Assembly (NCBI GenBank): GCA_032622095.1
Contig: CP136061.1
Location: 48,861,797-48,925,796, forward strand
Direction: 5' to 3'
Origin: Siphonodentalium dalli
Lineage: Eukaryota > Mollusca > Scaphopoda > Gadilida > Siphonodentaliidae
DNA length: 64,000 nt
The notes under the pieces are model-generated. The model saw nothing but the letters and a program-made list of their open reading frames with translations. It had not been told where the DNA came from and ran no database searches. Position numbers and translations under genes: made by a program. Positions 39,201 to 54,200 of the stretch are shown here, in pieces (position 1 is the stretch's first letter; each line of letters opens with the position of its first letter).

Positions 39201-42200
39201 AAGGATCTTAAACTTGTCGCAATTCTATACTAAATTAATTAACCTTGTCCACTAAATTCAATTCGAGCCTCGCTAAATCTCGGCTCAAATCGAATTTAGA
39301 GCACTCACATGTATAAAACAGGAGATATCCACATCCAAAGCTAGTTAGTTCTTTTGCAATGACAAGACATTTGGGTGTATTCTCAGGTCACACTTTTAGG
39401 CGATCAGTCGTCCATATCAGTTGATAACACAATCATCGTCTTACAGGCCTGCACATTGCGACTATGTGATTAGAATGCAGCCATTTTCAGGGACTATATA
39501 TGACCCGCCATATCAAATCCAGTCGTAAGTCGGGAAGAGAATGCATTAGCCTAACAATTTTTTACAATTTTAATCATTTTTTCTTGTATTCTTTAACAAT
39601 TTTATAATTTCACCCATACAGAGCCCCAGACAAACATGAGCAGACGACACTCTTCTATATGCTTCTATATATGTGTGGGGCTCCCTGCAGGGTAATGGAT
39701 GTTTTTTATTTTATGTCCTAAAAATTGTAAGAAACATTTATTTAAAAAAAATGATAAAAAATTGTTAGGCCAAAGCATTCTCTTATATATGCGAGGCGAC
39801 CTATGGTCGACTCGCATATATAAGAGAATGCATTGGCACAGGGTAAAAAAATCCCGACTTACGACTGGATTTGATATGGCGGGTCACATATATGGTCTAT
39901 TTAACTATACCAGAAATCAAAATGCCGAAAGCGAAACATAACACGCAAAATCCAACATGAAAATAGTGTTATTTCCACCATTGATTAATTTTCATGAAAT
40001 GTGACCCAACAGCAATATCGACTCAGCAATACAAACCATTAATCTCAAAGCCAATATAACACTAGAGGTTAGCAAAGGATGGTCCAATCAATCAATCATG
40101 CCATATATCAGAAAATGGCCAGCCATGGCTACAATCAAAATGGCACAATACACAAGCAAAACTCTTAGAGTGGATTGCTCGAGTATATGATGTTGATACA
40201 CGCGTTAGTATAATCCACAAGCTTCATACATCTCTCCGTATATCAGAAAATGGCCAACCGTGGCTATACTATCAAAAGGGCACAACACACAAGCAAAACT
40301 TTGCGTGGGCATTGCTGTGGATACACATGTAAGTATTTATATACATAGATTATGACAACAAATGAGAAATTTATAAGAATTTTGAGCAGTTAGTAAATTA
40401 ATAAGCCCTGTCACTAACTCGTGGCTCCACCAGGCCTGGTTTCGTGGTTTTAGAGCTACAGGTCAAAGTTCTGGAAAAGCATTTCCATATATGAAAGTCA
40501 TGAATATTCAAAAGCTCCATATATGGAAATGCTACTCCAGAACTTTGACCTGTAGCACTAAAACCACGAAACCAGGGCTGGATGAATCTCTGAAACCACG
40601 GAACGGGGCTGGATGAATCCAATACAGCTGCGACTCCATGATCTTGCTTATTGCAAACAAATAAAGAAATGGTTGATCTAATCAAATACAGGGACCATCC
40701 TAGACCCGATTTTCAGGGCGAAGTGACTTCTCCCTGTCACAAAAGTAAGGCGAAGTGGGAATTCGATAGGGCGAAGTCGGCTTTACAAAATTGAAATCGA
40801 CCAGTGCAGTAGTCGTCTATATAATGAAAATAGGAGATATGTAATATCTAAATTAAAATGATGAAACAATGGTTCAAATATGGAATAATTATGTTCAAAT
40901 CATCACTCTAATAACAATAAATAATATCCAAATATAATTGTGAGAGAATGGTAGCATTTTATATAATAATTTGTTTGGGAAAACGGCATTTTTACAACCG
41001 CTTATAAATATAAAAAAAAAACAAATAAATTAAACAATGCTTATGAACACGAAAAAAATACTAAACGAAACGAAATCTTGAATATTCTCACTCATTAAAA
41101 GTGCCTAAGCTGGGTACAGATATTAATTAACATGTTACACAAATGAATTTTATTTCAAAGTTGTCTGGGCTTTACAAACTTGAACAAAGGGGGTCATAAA
41201 CTGACACATGGCAAGGTGTATGAGTTGTAATCTTTAGGTTTGATAATCTCAAAATCACAAGTCACTGTAGACACCTTACGATGTATTCACGGCTGTCTGC
41301 AATCAACTCTCAGGTGTGAATAAGCTCCCAAATCGGATTAATACAGATGTTAATAAGAATTATGGTGTGTTATAAGACACTGTCTGACTGTCAATGGATA
41401 ACTGGGTTCAATCAATGTTGGCACTAAATTAGGATGAATATTTTGCCGATTTTCGTCGGTCAACTTCGGAAATTTCAGGGCGACTTCGGAAATTTCAGGG
41501 CAACTTAAACTTCGCCCGGCTGCAAAATTAGGGCGAAGTGAGCAAGAATAGGGAGACTTCTTCGCCCACGTCGCCCTCTCGGCTGGTCCCTGATCAAATA
41601 TTGAACATTAAGTAACCACATAAGGCTATATTTAATATTCAACAGGCCAGAATCAGAGTTTAATTAGACATGTGTTTGTTTCTATTGAATATTTTTAACA
41701 TTTTTATTCTCACCAAGTCCTTAACCTCATCGTCAATCTCAATCTCCAGAAGGTCAACATTCGGTGGATCTTTGTCAAACTTCGTCTATAAATTAGAAGA
41801 AATAAACATTGAGTAGCAAATTCCCAACGAATTGATCAAAACTTTCAAAGAACAAATAATTTATCATTTTTGAAGAATAATTATATAAACAGAATATTGA
41901 ACAAAAATATTAAATATAGGGGACAATTCGGAAAATATTGGGAAAAATGAGACACAAACTCCAGTGTAGGTTTTTTTTAAATCACATTAAACAAAATTTC
42001 TAGTTAATTAACAATTTATGTAAATAGAATTGGAAAACAAGCTAGTTTTTAACTGACTGGAGCTGCACTGGCACAGCTTTAAAGATCCTGTGCCAATGCA
42101 TTCTCTTATATATGCGAGTCTCCCATATATAAGAGAATGCACTGGCTTACACAGTCAAGTTAAATATTGTTAGGCCAATGCATTCTCTTATATATGGGAG

Positions 42201-45200
42201 GCACCCTATGGGAGACTCGCATATATAAGAGAATGCATTGGCAGCAAAATTTCAGGAAGCTCCAGTCATGAAAGGGTTAAACATGCAGCGAGCACATCAC
42301 ACGGATAGTATATATTAACGAGCCGTTTTCAGTCCTAATCTGATAAGGCATCACATGTTATCACTATCAGAATACAGAGAGGGCTATTTTGAAAATGTTA
42401 ATTGTTTTACCTGTGCCTTAAGTTTTGGATGGAACATGACATATCCATTAAGGTTTACAGCATACGAGTATCCATTGGGTCCAAGCTGAAAATACACAAA
42501 ATATTCATGATACCACAGGTTACTTCATACGAAAATATGACTGTAAGCCTTGAAATAGCATGTCTGTCATTTGCAGACTAAGGTCCCCAGAGGGTGAATT
42601 TAGTGACGCTATTCCATACAGCATGCTAGCATCATCAAATTCACCCTTTGGAAACCTTCTTCTGCTGAGGCCTCAACTGCTGGATCAGATTGAAGTTCCC
42701 CAGTTGAAGTTGGAGATGTTCATCCATTAGTCACCTCGATTATACATTTTATCTTCTGCAAATTAGGGGAAATAGAAACTGAAGTTAACCCTTTACCCAA
42801 CAAACCGGCCAAAACCGGCCAAATAAAGCTTCAACAGCCTAAAATATCTTCGGTCTGTCTCAATAGAACCATACAAATATGGGTATCATTGGAACCAGCT
42901 CCTTGACCACATTGTGATAGTTACAGTTATGCCCTGTGCCAATGCATTCTCTTATATATGCGAGTCGACCATAGGTCGCCTCGCATATATAAGAGAATGC
43001 ATTGGCCTAAAAAAAAATCTTTTTTAACACTTTTTACCATTTTTTCTTACATTCTTTAACAATTTTATAATTTTTAATGTGTTAAGCCAATGCATTCTCT
43101 TATATATGCGAGGCGACCTATGGTCGACTCGCATATATAAGAGAATGCATTGGCACATGGCCATTCTGTTGGGTAAAGGGTTAACAGAAGGGAAAAAGTA
43201 AGGGATAATAATTTTGATTTGAGACTATAGATACTTCGCAGGAGATGAGGCCTAAGCAGAATGAGGTCCCCAGAGGGTAAATTTAGTGATGCTAACTCAA
43301 ATTACGACAATATGACAAGATACAATTATTGTAGATTCATCCAGATAGGTGTTATGAGACATTTTGACAGTCCATAACAGTTCAAATTGAGCGCTTCATT
43401 TCTGTGAACAGAAATAGTTCAGACATTGGGCAGAGTTCGGAGCTGCCAATATGTGCGTGCTGTCCGGGGACGTAATTCACAGGTGTGACATTAGTCACTT
43501 TACCATTTTTAATTTACCGAGGAATTCTTATAAATAACATATGGGTGTTTATCAAATAATATTACCACTAACCTGACGAATAGGAGTGTGCTTCTCAAGC
43601 TCCGATGTGGCAACATCTATTCCCATAACACCGAGAATTGTCTGGTTTGACTGAAAGTGACATTAAACAAGATATTAGGCCTGGAATCTTGAGATACACA
43701 GAGTTAACCTTTCATGATGGGAGCTGCGCTGGTGCAGCATTAAAGATCCTGTGCCATCGCATTCTCTTATATATGTGAGTCTCCCATAGGGAGCCTCACA
43801 TATATAAGAGATTGCAAGGGCTTAAAAGGTGAAGGTAAATATTGTTAGACCAATGCATTCTCTCATATATGCGAGGCTCTCTATGGGAGACTCACATATA
43901 TATGAGAATGCATTGGCACAGGGTTTTCACAAAATATCAGAAAGCTCCAGTCATGGAAGGGTTAAAGAATGGTTAATTCTATATCCTGAGACCATCAAGT
44001 CATATGATTGAGGCATATTAGCTTGGTTTTCTTCAATCTTTTGTCCAAAGTTAATCTCAATCCCTAAATTTAACTGGGAATTTGGAGATTTAATATAGAT
44101 TCACTCTGCGGCAATATCATAGTGACAGAACAAATTAATTATGCATTAACATTATATCATGTTCTGACAAAGAATGAATGAAACCAAACGAAAATTTCAT
44201 TATTTCATTCAGAAGAAGGCCAAATAAATAAAAATACTGTGTTCTCAGGCACCTCCCTCGTCACCTACAAAGGGACCTCATCAGAATGTTTTATTGCAAA
44301 TTTATCCAGAATTATCACACATTCAAATATTGAATATCTAATTTATCAAAAATTATATATTTTGATAGGTGTAGTTGAAGGATTAATGGCTTTAAGGACA
44401 TTGGAGAATAGATTATATAGGTTGCTCAGTATATTTCAGAGTTCTTTCCATAAAATTGTCCATGCCACAATTACTTTCTAGAATTTTTGAAATAAATAAA
44501 ATGAAAAAGCCTATCTCCCTCATCAGAATTTCAACATAGAATTGCCTGCGAACACAGTAATTTATTATTAATGTATAAAATATGACTTATGTGTACTCAC
44601 GGCTCCCATAGTTCTGTTATACACTGGTAATGTTACAGTTGTGATCATTCCCAAACCCTACAAACGAAAGATGCATTAGTCACGTATAAACGAGAAAGTA
44701 TGATATTTATCAGAAGTAACAAATTTATAAGTGATAGCAATATGCTGATTAAACTTCATTTGTGTGTCATTTCATAATTTTTATTAAACAAGTTAACTTT
44801 AAATATCAGTTTCAATTGTATCATTCATGATTCAACATAGTGGACCTGAAAAAAATTATTGATCTTGCTTGTAAAACATTACTCATATAATAGGTTTAAT
44901 CTGCAGGGTTTTATTGTGGTCTATGAGCCACTTATATTACTGTACTGATTGCTGCATGTTCAGTATATTACTAACTGTTACTATAGAAAAACTGTATGGT
45001 TTTCAAAGACGTCAATATTAAAGACAAAAATTCATTTCATTTCAATAAATTTTCAAAAGAGCAATTGAAATTACAAGATACAGAGTATAAGCTACCCATT
45101 TCAGAGCAATGGCAATAGAAAACGGTAAAAGAACCACTTCATAGAATAACTAAGTGGTATGAAGTACTTTTTAAAGATACTAGCTTTAATCACGATATAT

Positions 45201-48200
45201 TTTCTGAACAATAACAATTATTTTCAATCAACATCAGAACTAAATCAACAGGGCCAGTAAGTCATGTATGATAAATGATAAATCGTTTTTCGATTGATCT
45301 ATGAGCATATAGATGTCTCAGTGGGCGAACTATACATACTGTATAATTCCGCAGCACAATTTTTTAGTGTTCAGTCGAGCATTACAAAAACATGAATGCG
45401 ACTGAAATGCAATGACATAAGAAAAGTACAGTCTCCGGTACAGCAGAAACATGCATTAGAATCAACTACAGTAATGCTCTAAATAATCGACTCCTTAACC
45501 ACACCAAGGAGTTACATGACTGACTGGCCCTGTTGGTTAAGGAGTCGATTATTTAGGGCATTACAGTACTTTCTCAAATGTTTCTAGCATTGAGTTTTTG
45601 AGTTGTTTTTTCACTAAGATTCTATCGGAATTCTCGTTCAGCGATTTCATGTCATCCGGTGACGTCATGTGAGGTGACGGTTAAATCTCTAATTCTTCTC
45701 GGTAGTATCACTATGAGGTGACCTGTCCTCTGAAACATCTATGCTTTGATAGATCAGGTCGCGCTAGCCTCTCGACCAATCAAATGCCAGCATTTCAATG
45801 AAATTGATAGTAGTTGTAATATTTTATTACAGAACAACATTCTTGACTAACTACATGTAATTCCACTGTCCAAATGGGTAGCTCATACTCTTCATCATCT
45901 CAATAGATTTATATCATGCAAATATCTTCACAAGAAAGCAACTTAAATGGGAAGATGCAAAATGCATGCATTCAAGCAAACTTCAGTAATATGCTTAATT
46001 AATAATTCATTTAATAAAATATTTTTCAACCGTAACCCTTTCTTTACTAAATACTCATTGATGAGTAGTTATCCCAAAGGAAAGTTCAGATATTATTACC
46101 TGAACATTTCCCACCAAGGAATAGTATTTCTACATTTTCTATAATAATTGTCTGTCGTCTGCTCATATTTTCTGAACACCCCTCCATACGGATAATAGAC
46201 CATTCCAATGTATACTTTTATTATAGTTTTATAACTGAGTGGGAGAATCCATTCAGTATAGAAAGGGTTAATACATGATAACAGGCAGGCTCAGATTCAC
46301 TTACATGTAACTTCCAAAATCTAGAAGTAAAGACTATAATATAACAATAACAATAACGATTCCAAGAGCAGTATGGTTTATAATGGCCCAACAATAATAA
46401 CTAACAGCCCAAGGGCCTATTAGTGGCCTGATTAGCAGTGAAAGGCAGCTAATAAGGCAAAGGATTGTTAATCATTCCGAGGGGCCCATTAATAAACCGC
46501 AAAGGCCAACTCATTATTGGCTTCATAACCGGTTTAATGTTATGCTATTTGGAAACTCTGTTATTGGTTTAGAAAACACTCTTTGAAGTGAAAATGTTCA
46601 TTGTTATATGAGGCGATGCAGAATCCAGTGATTATCCAACATCGCTCTGTGTATTTAGTGCCTACCATTTTTGATTTGTGATCGGCACAAATGAGTTCAT
46701 ACTGTGGAAGAAGGCCATGGGCGGAAAGCTCTGTTAAATTAATATTTCTTTACAAATTTGACGACCTTGTCGAACATATTGACAATGGACTCAAATGAAA
46801 TTTGATTGTCTAAATAAACCCTGATATCACATGTTTGTGCAGCTGAACCGTTATGCAATCCAAATATACACAACACAATAATCAGGCAAGAACAGCCGAT
46901 AACAGGCACAGAACAGCATATAATGCCATGCAGCCTCGTTTACATAAATAACTGTTAGTCAATTCCAAAAACAAACATCATTCAGTTGAATTAAACCTTT
47001 CTATGCTAGATATTCATTAACAAGTAGTTCCCTTAGGAGATGTTCAGATAATAAGTTCAACAACTGTTTGTTGAACTTATTATCTGAACATTTCCCACCA
47101 CTGAATATAAATCATTCAGCTCTTGTATTATCTGTATTTTCTCTCTCTGTCACAGTGTCTGTCGTCTGCTTTTATGACAAGAACACCTCTCTAAATGAAT
47201 AAAATTGACTGTTCCAATGAAAATTGACTATTCATTTATAACTGAATGGAAGAATCCATTCAGTATAGAAAGGGTTAAACCTCCCCATTATCTGCAATTC
47301 GGTCATGACCAGAGGCAACGTTTGAGTACACTAATGCCATAAATAATCGACTCCTTAACCACAGCTGAATTAAGGGTAACTTTTCAGGATTTAGTCGGAA
47401 ATATGGCTTGTTGCCATTCATCGGAAAGCTCTCACTGAGAGCTTTCCGATGAATGGCAACAAGCCATATTTCCGACTAAATCCTGAAAAGTTACCCATAA
47501 TTCAGCTGTGGTTAAGGAGTCGATTATTTAGAGCATTACTGTATAAATGATGAAGTTGATAAATTTTTAAAGGACAAAGAGTCTTAAAATATTATGAAAA
47601 TTGCAGTCATTAACTTCGTGTTGTATACCAAGAAAATAATGTAAACCAAACATTTCGAGATGGGAGACTACTTTATTCCATACTCCTTATTAAACATTTA
47701 TAATTCACTCAAATGCTGAAACAACTAGGTGCTACCATTTATCTGACAATTAAACAGAGTTCTCCATTTTGTGACTATTTCTATCATTTCCTGAGGATCA
47801 TACACTTTTGTTGATGGGTTGTAAATATTTAAAATTCATACTGTGTTAACATCGTTTGGCCACACTAACTTATATCTACACTCAGATATATATATTTATA
47901 TAGCCAGTGTGTGTTACACTAAATCCTGTTCGCTGATTGGTCAACTGTCAATTTTCATGCATTTCATATCCCAATAAAACACACCAAAACACGAACCGAC
48001 ATCACATCTTCTTGACTTAGATGACTAAAAGTGGTAGATAGAATAACTGGGCATTTTTTAAGTTCATGGTCATAGACTAAGCAATCGATAATTCACAGGT
48101 AAAACAATGTATCAGGCTAACTTACAGTGCAGTATGGTATATTATTATGTCAGCTCTTGCGATTAGCCAATCAGCGTCGATAAATAGTGATGGTATATCA

Positions 48201-51200
48201 ACCCATATTAGGTCAGTGACCGCATATGAAATCAATATTAGGTGCTTATCCACCATCTTGTTTTCACAAACTCTGTCGCCTCGGGAATATGTTTGGTGTA
48301 TTTTGGTGCCAAGAAAGGGAATATCTGTCGGAAATCATTTTCTGCGAATTTAAAGACATAGTACCATGTACGAAAACCTGCATGCGATTTATTTGAGGAA
48401 TTCTAAAGACTCATAAATTAACTATAAAACTCAACAAGTTGTCCTATACTTCAGGTAATTATCCATTGATTCAATGCGTTAACGCTCAACGCCCATGGCG
48501 CTTCACTGTGACGTCACATAAGTTAATGGCCATAGAGACACATTTAACTTACCAAATTACAATAAATTATAGCGACGATAATTAAAGGGATATGCTGGAG
48601 TTTGTCCACTGACATAATAAATACGTTACGGGACGCTTAGTGGTCGGATATGGTGTCATGTAAGGCGAAGTGAGATCAATATTAGGCGAGGCTACGGCCT
48701 TGCCTAATATTGATCTCACTTCGCCTTACATGACACCATATCCGACCACTAAGCGTCCCGTAACTTATAATATCCAAACTGCAGACCGATTCAGAAAAAA
48801 CTAAATTCAGCTGAGTCTACAATAATTAATAATAAGGAAAAAGCTATATAAATATAACAAATGAATGTAGATCGAGAGTGTTTTATTGAGGGGCATGGCA
48901 ATTTGGCCATTGGAGCACATTTAGTGTGAACCACTTTACAGTTCACATTGTGGTTCACACAATGTACCCAACACCCACAGTGCCATACCCCTCAATAAAA
49001 CACACTCAATCTACATTCGTTTCTTAAATGCATTCTCTTGAATGCAGGCTGTTGGTTGAAATAACGTCTTGTGACATCACCTAAGGCCCAATCTTATTTT
49101 CATACTAGTAATCTAACTACTATGGAAGATTCTTCCAAGACGTAATTGAAACTCAGCGTGTAAATGTAAGGAAGAATATTTCTTTAACTGTGTTCCATAG
49201 AGTATGGATGCAAGTTGATCTGACCATTTTATGTGGTGAACTCTTTCGCATTTTAAATTGACAAAAAATGTCACACCAATATAAAGCCATACTCCATTAA
49301 ACACAACAAAATAAACATCCAATTCTTAACCTCTTGGCTGCTATATGTCAGTACTGAGTACGGATGTAAAAATGTCACGCTGTGAGCTATACGTCTGTAC
49401 TGAGTACAGACCTACTTCAGCACACTAGGATTAACCCTTTACCCAACAAACCGGCCAAAACCGGCCAAATAAAGCTTCAACAGCCTAAAATATCTTCGGT
49501 CTGTCTCAATAGAACCATACAAATATGGATATCATTGGAACCGGCTCCTTGACCACATTGTGATAGTTACAGTTATGCCCTGTGCCAATGCATTCTCTTA
49601 TATATGCGAGTCGACCATAGGTCGCCTCGCATATATAAGAGAATGCATTGGCTTAAAAAAAAATCTTTTTTTAACACTTTTTACCATTTTTTCTTACATT
49701 CTTTAACAATTTTATAATTTTTAATGTGTTAAGCCAATGCATTCTCTTATATATGCGAGGCGACCTATGGTCGACTCGCATATATAAGAGAATGCATTGG
49801 CACAGGGCCGTTCTGTTGGGTAAAGGGTTAAGCAATTATTCATAACTGGAACTCAGAGATTTGTTCATCGGAACCATTGTATCTCAGAGTTTGAAACAGT
49901 GTATAATGTTCCAGGATTGTGAATGATAAAAGCCTTTAAAATGAGTCCGTTTTATCGTTTTTGTGATATTCCCGTTATATTTTTTCCACTGGAAAATGGC
50001 CATAAAGTCATCGGCCCAAAACTAGACGTCATATCGTCATTAGCAGGGAAGAGGTTAAGTAATGCTTTTAAAATTCGAGATATTGTGAATGTTGTGTATA
50101 ATTATTCTGCTATGAAATATGCCATCATAAAAAAAATAGGGAAATAGAAATTTAATATCAGCAAAACATTATAATAATAGTGACAATAATAGCTGAATTA
50201 AGATATAGTGGCAAAAGTGGATTATATTAATGAGCAGAAAATAGCTGAAATATAAAGCTCAGTGACAAATCAATACTTTTAAAAATATCAACATAAAGAC
50301 AAGTTTGGAAACAAAACAGACGATTTTCTTACAGGAAGGGATTGAGTGGGACACTGCTATATAGTGAAAATATTGTTTAAAGTTCTATGGCAGAAGACTG
50401 AAGAAAGAAATCCATGTACAATCCTCGACCATGACTCAATAAATGCTTACTGACCTACTATTATAATTTAATCAACGTTGCTCAATCAGCCGGATAAAAT
50501 ATATCTGAATAACCTTAATCAAAACCACATTATGCCAGGAAGGATGTCACTATTCCGGAAAGCATGGGCACTTGAACTCGTTTTGGGACATACGGTCCAT
50601 ATGAGGCTTGGAAAGTTGTTACAATTTATTGACCAATAAAAACGAAACATGAATAATGGCTACTATAAATATTGTACACAAAAAATTATCTTTTTTTCTT
50701 CTTCAGAAAATATATTTCGATAGGTAGACGTTATGGCTAATATTTGAATGAGTTCGAAGTACACTTGTTTCAATGAATAAATTTTAAAAGTTACAACATA
50801 ATAATAGAAGTTTACTTAACATTCTTTTCCTATTTTATCATATTTTAAAAACAATATGTGGAAGGAAATTACAAAAGTTTGGCTGTATTCTGGTTGACGG
50901 ATTACTCCTGCTACGAAGTAAAAAAATTCACTTAAAAAAAAAGTACTAAAAACACCAAGTCATAACAAGTATTGTGGACCCACTCTGAATACAGTACTCA
51001 AAGTGGTATATCTGTGAAGGTTGATATAAATGACAGCTTTTGAATTCACTACATGGTTTCCAATAAGATATCAAATTTATGTCATCATCGTCATGGTCGC
51101 AGGATTGCACCTGGGAAGCTATTAAGAAGGGACAGATAATGACTAGACGATATCAAAGATAATCTAATCTAAATGTACCATTTGGTCGAAGTATATGTTA

Positions 51201-54200
51201 CCCCACTCGAAATACTTGGCGTTCTGTATGACCTGTGGTCGACTTAACACAGGAATGTATTCCTTTAAGAGAGCAAACAATATAAGTCAATGATTAAAAT
51301 CTTCTCATTTCATCATATTCAACTGTTGTTTCTTGAACTTATTTTTAATATCATTTCAGACCCTATGAAAGAAGTACAGTAATGCTCTAAATAATCGACT
51401 CCTTAAGGGGAGAGCTTTCCGATGAATGGCAACAAGCCATATTTCCGACTAAATCCTGAAAAGTTACCCATAATTCTGCTGTGGTTAAGGAGTCGATTAC
51501 TTAGGGCATTACTGTAGATTGTTGAAGTTGACTATCTGGAAATGGAGCAGCATCGATGCCATGTTATAAATTTGAAATAAAATTAAAATCTGATTGATGG
51601 ATGATAAACCAAAATTTATCAACATGGTTATCTCAAAATAAAATTCAATAAATTAGTAGCTCTTCTGCGTAAACATTAAATCACAGAGGCGAATAAGATG
51701 AACTGCCAAACCAAGAAAAAGTTAACCTGTAGAGGCTAGCCACCAGTGGATTAATCCATTTCATACCAACAGACTAGAGGTGCTGAAGATCTGTCTTGTA
51801 CTATTTGTAGTTAATGTATTTCTCAGTTTACTAGTACAAACAAGTTGATGTTAATATTCATCTCACTCTATGATTTCGGTGAATATCAGCATCTGTGGGT
51901 TGATAGATTCTCATGTCTGACTCGAACCAAAGCAATAATCGTAAAATATCATCAATAGACAGGGAAAATAAAGCCCATCTATTAAAAAACCTGATATCTC
52001 ATGCAGTGTCCAGTCTCCTGGTAAATACATGTACAGTAATGCCCTAAATAATCGACTTCTTAACCACAGCAGAATTATGGGTAATTTTTCAGGATTTAGT
52101 CAGAAATATGGCAGTGAGAGCTTTCCGAAGAAAAATGGCAACAAGCCATATTTCCAACTAAATCCTGAAAAATTACCCATAATTCAGCTGTGGTTAAGGA
52201 GTCGATTATTCAAGGCATTACTGTATATTAAACAAATTAAGATCGAATTAGTCAAATGTTTGTTTACCCATTCCCTATCCAATTTTACAAATATGAGTAG
52301 GTTCATTTTATTTTTACTTATTTTAAAACAGGCTTTAGCTTAAATATACATGATATTAATGATATGCATCTACTTCACAGAGCATTTATACAGTAGTAAT
52401 TACACAGATAAGTTTACCAGGAGCATGGAGGCAACATCTGGAAATATATCATTTTTTGAAAGATATGCTAGCTGTTCTAACTTTAAATCATGAGTATCAT
52501 AATATATGTTAATACTGAACTACATAAATGTGGATTAAAACAATTAATAACATCACAAATACAGAACCTAGCTGATGAAACAATTGTTAAGATGAAAATA
52601 TCCCTAGACCAGGACATAAATGTTGAATAAGATACTTTAGCAGGGTTGATACACCTCACCATAAGAAATACTTGACTTTTCCAAAACTTTTCCAGGATTT
52701 TCTGGAAATATCCAAGATCTTTCCTGACCAAATTCCATAACTTTTCCATACTATCAGGAAATTTGAAGATAGATTTATGGAAAAATTATTTCATTTTATC
52801 ATCATATAATTCAACTTTATTGACTCAATTTGGCATCACCCAGCCTATTGTCTATGATAGATGAGGAAAAACATTAAAATACAAGTAGTCAAGTACATAT
52901 ATGTGATCAAAGAAGCTGTCGATACTGTTGAGAGTTGCCATGGCATGTTGTTAGAGACGGATGGAGCGCAATTCTGTGACTTTTCAAGGAAAAGACCACA
53001 ATTCCATAACTTTTCCAAACCCTTGCCCAAGTGGAAGGTATTTCTCAAAGATTTTATCGACTAAGGTGCCTGAAATCACAATTTCACAATTCTATGACTC
53101 TTCCAGGCTTCCAGACGAGTAGCGTATGTGCTAGCTCAGCTTTACTTTGGTTTTGTCAAAATTACAGAGAAAGATTCTTATTATAAGAATATTATAACAG
53201 GCATATGTGGTATTGTGAATAGTTGCTGATTTTCCACATTCATATCTTGTAAATTCAACTTGATGCTCATCAACCACAGTAATGCTCTAAACAATCGACT
53301 CCTTAACCACAGCAGAATTATGGGTAACTTTTCAGGATTTAGTCGAAAATATGGCTTGCTGCCATTCATCGGAAAGCTCTCACCGAGAGCTTTCCGATGA
53401 ATGGCAACAAGCCATATTTCCGACTAAAGCCTGAAAAGTTACCCATAATTCTGCTGTGGTTAAGGAGTCGATTGTTTAGAGCATTACTGTAAATAACACA
53501 TGATTCTTTCTCAATGCAAGAACAGCTAGCATATCAAAAATACCAATACATGTATATATCTTTTCTGAAAAAAATATACTTTTCATGCTTAGCATAAATA
53601 GCATTCAGTGTTATATTTGTGAGTTATGAGCCGTGAAGAACCCAAAAAGACAAACCCTGAAAAACGCATGCCTCAATCCCAAACCACTCCAATTCAAAAT
53701 TTCAACACATTCAGGAAATGAACGTCTCGACTGGCTCTCGTCAGGCAGCCAGGAGGCAATATAAGGATAACCAATATGATTCAAGCCCATTCAAATGTTA
53801 CCCCTGGGTCTGATAAAAACCAGAAACTGAATTCCTGGTGTCCGGATCTCTCCATTGGCTTTTTTAAATGATCCAAAGTATACGCCTGTGAGTAACACAA
53901 ATATGAGTTAGTTATTTATCATCATGAAAGGAGCCGACATTGTAGAGACAAACTGAGGATAAAGGAATAAATTTGTGGCAGTTGGTTAGTGTTATATTTG
54001 ACAGATATTCTTTGTCACTATTCTGTCGGGATCCACTTTCAACACTTAGAAAATATGATTTAGTTAACATCAATCTTCATTTCGTATAGTCTCAAAACCA
54101 TATTTTTTTCTCAAAATCAATAAATCGTGTATAAATATTTATAACATCAAATGGTGATGCTTATTAACCTGATTACTTGTACGATTAATGTCATATAAGA

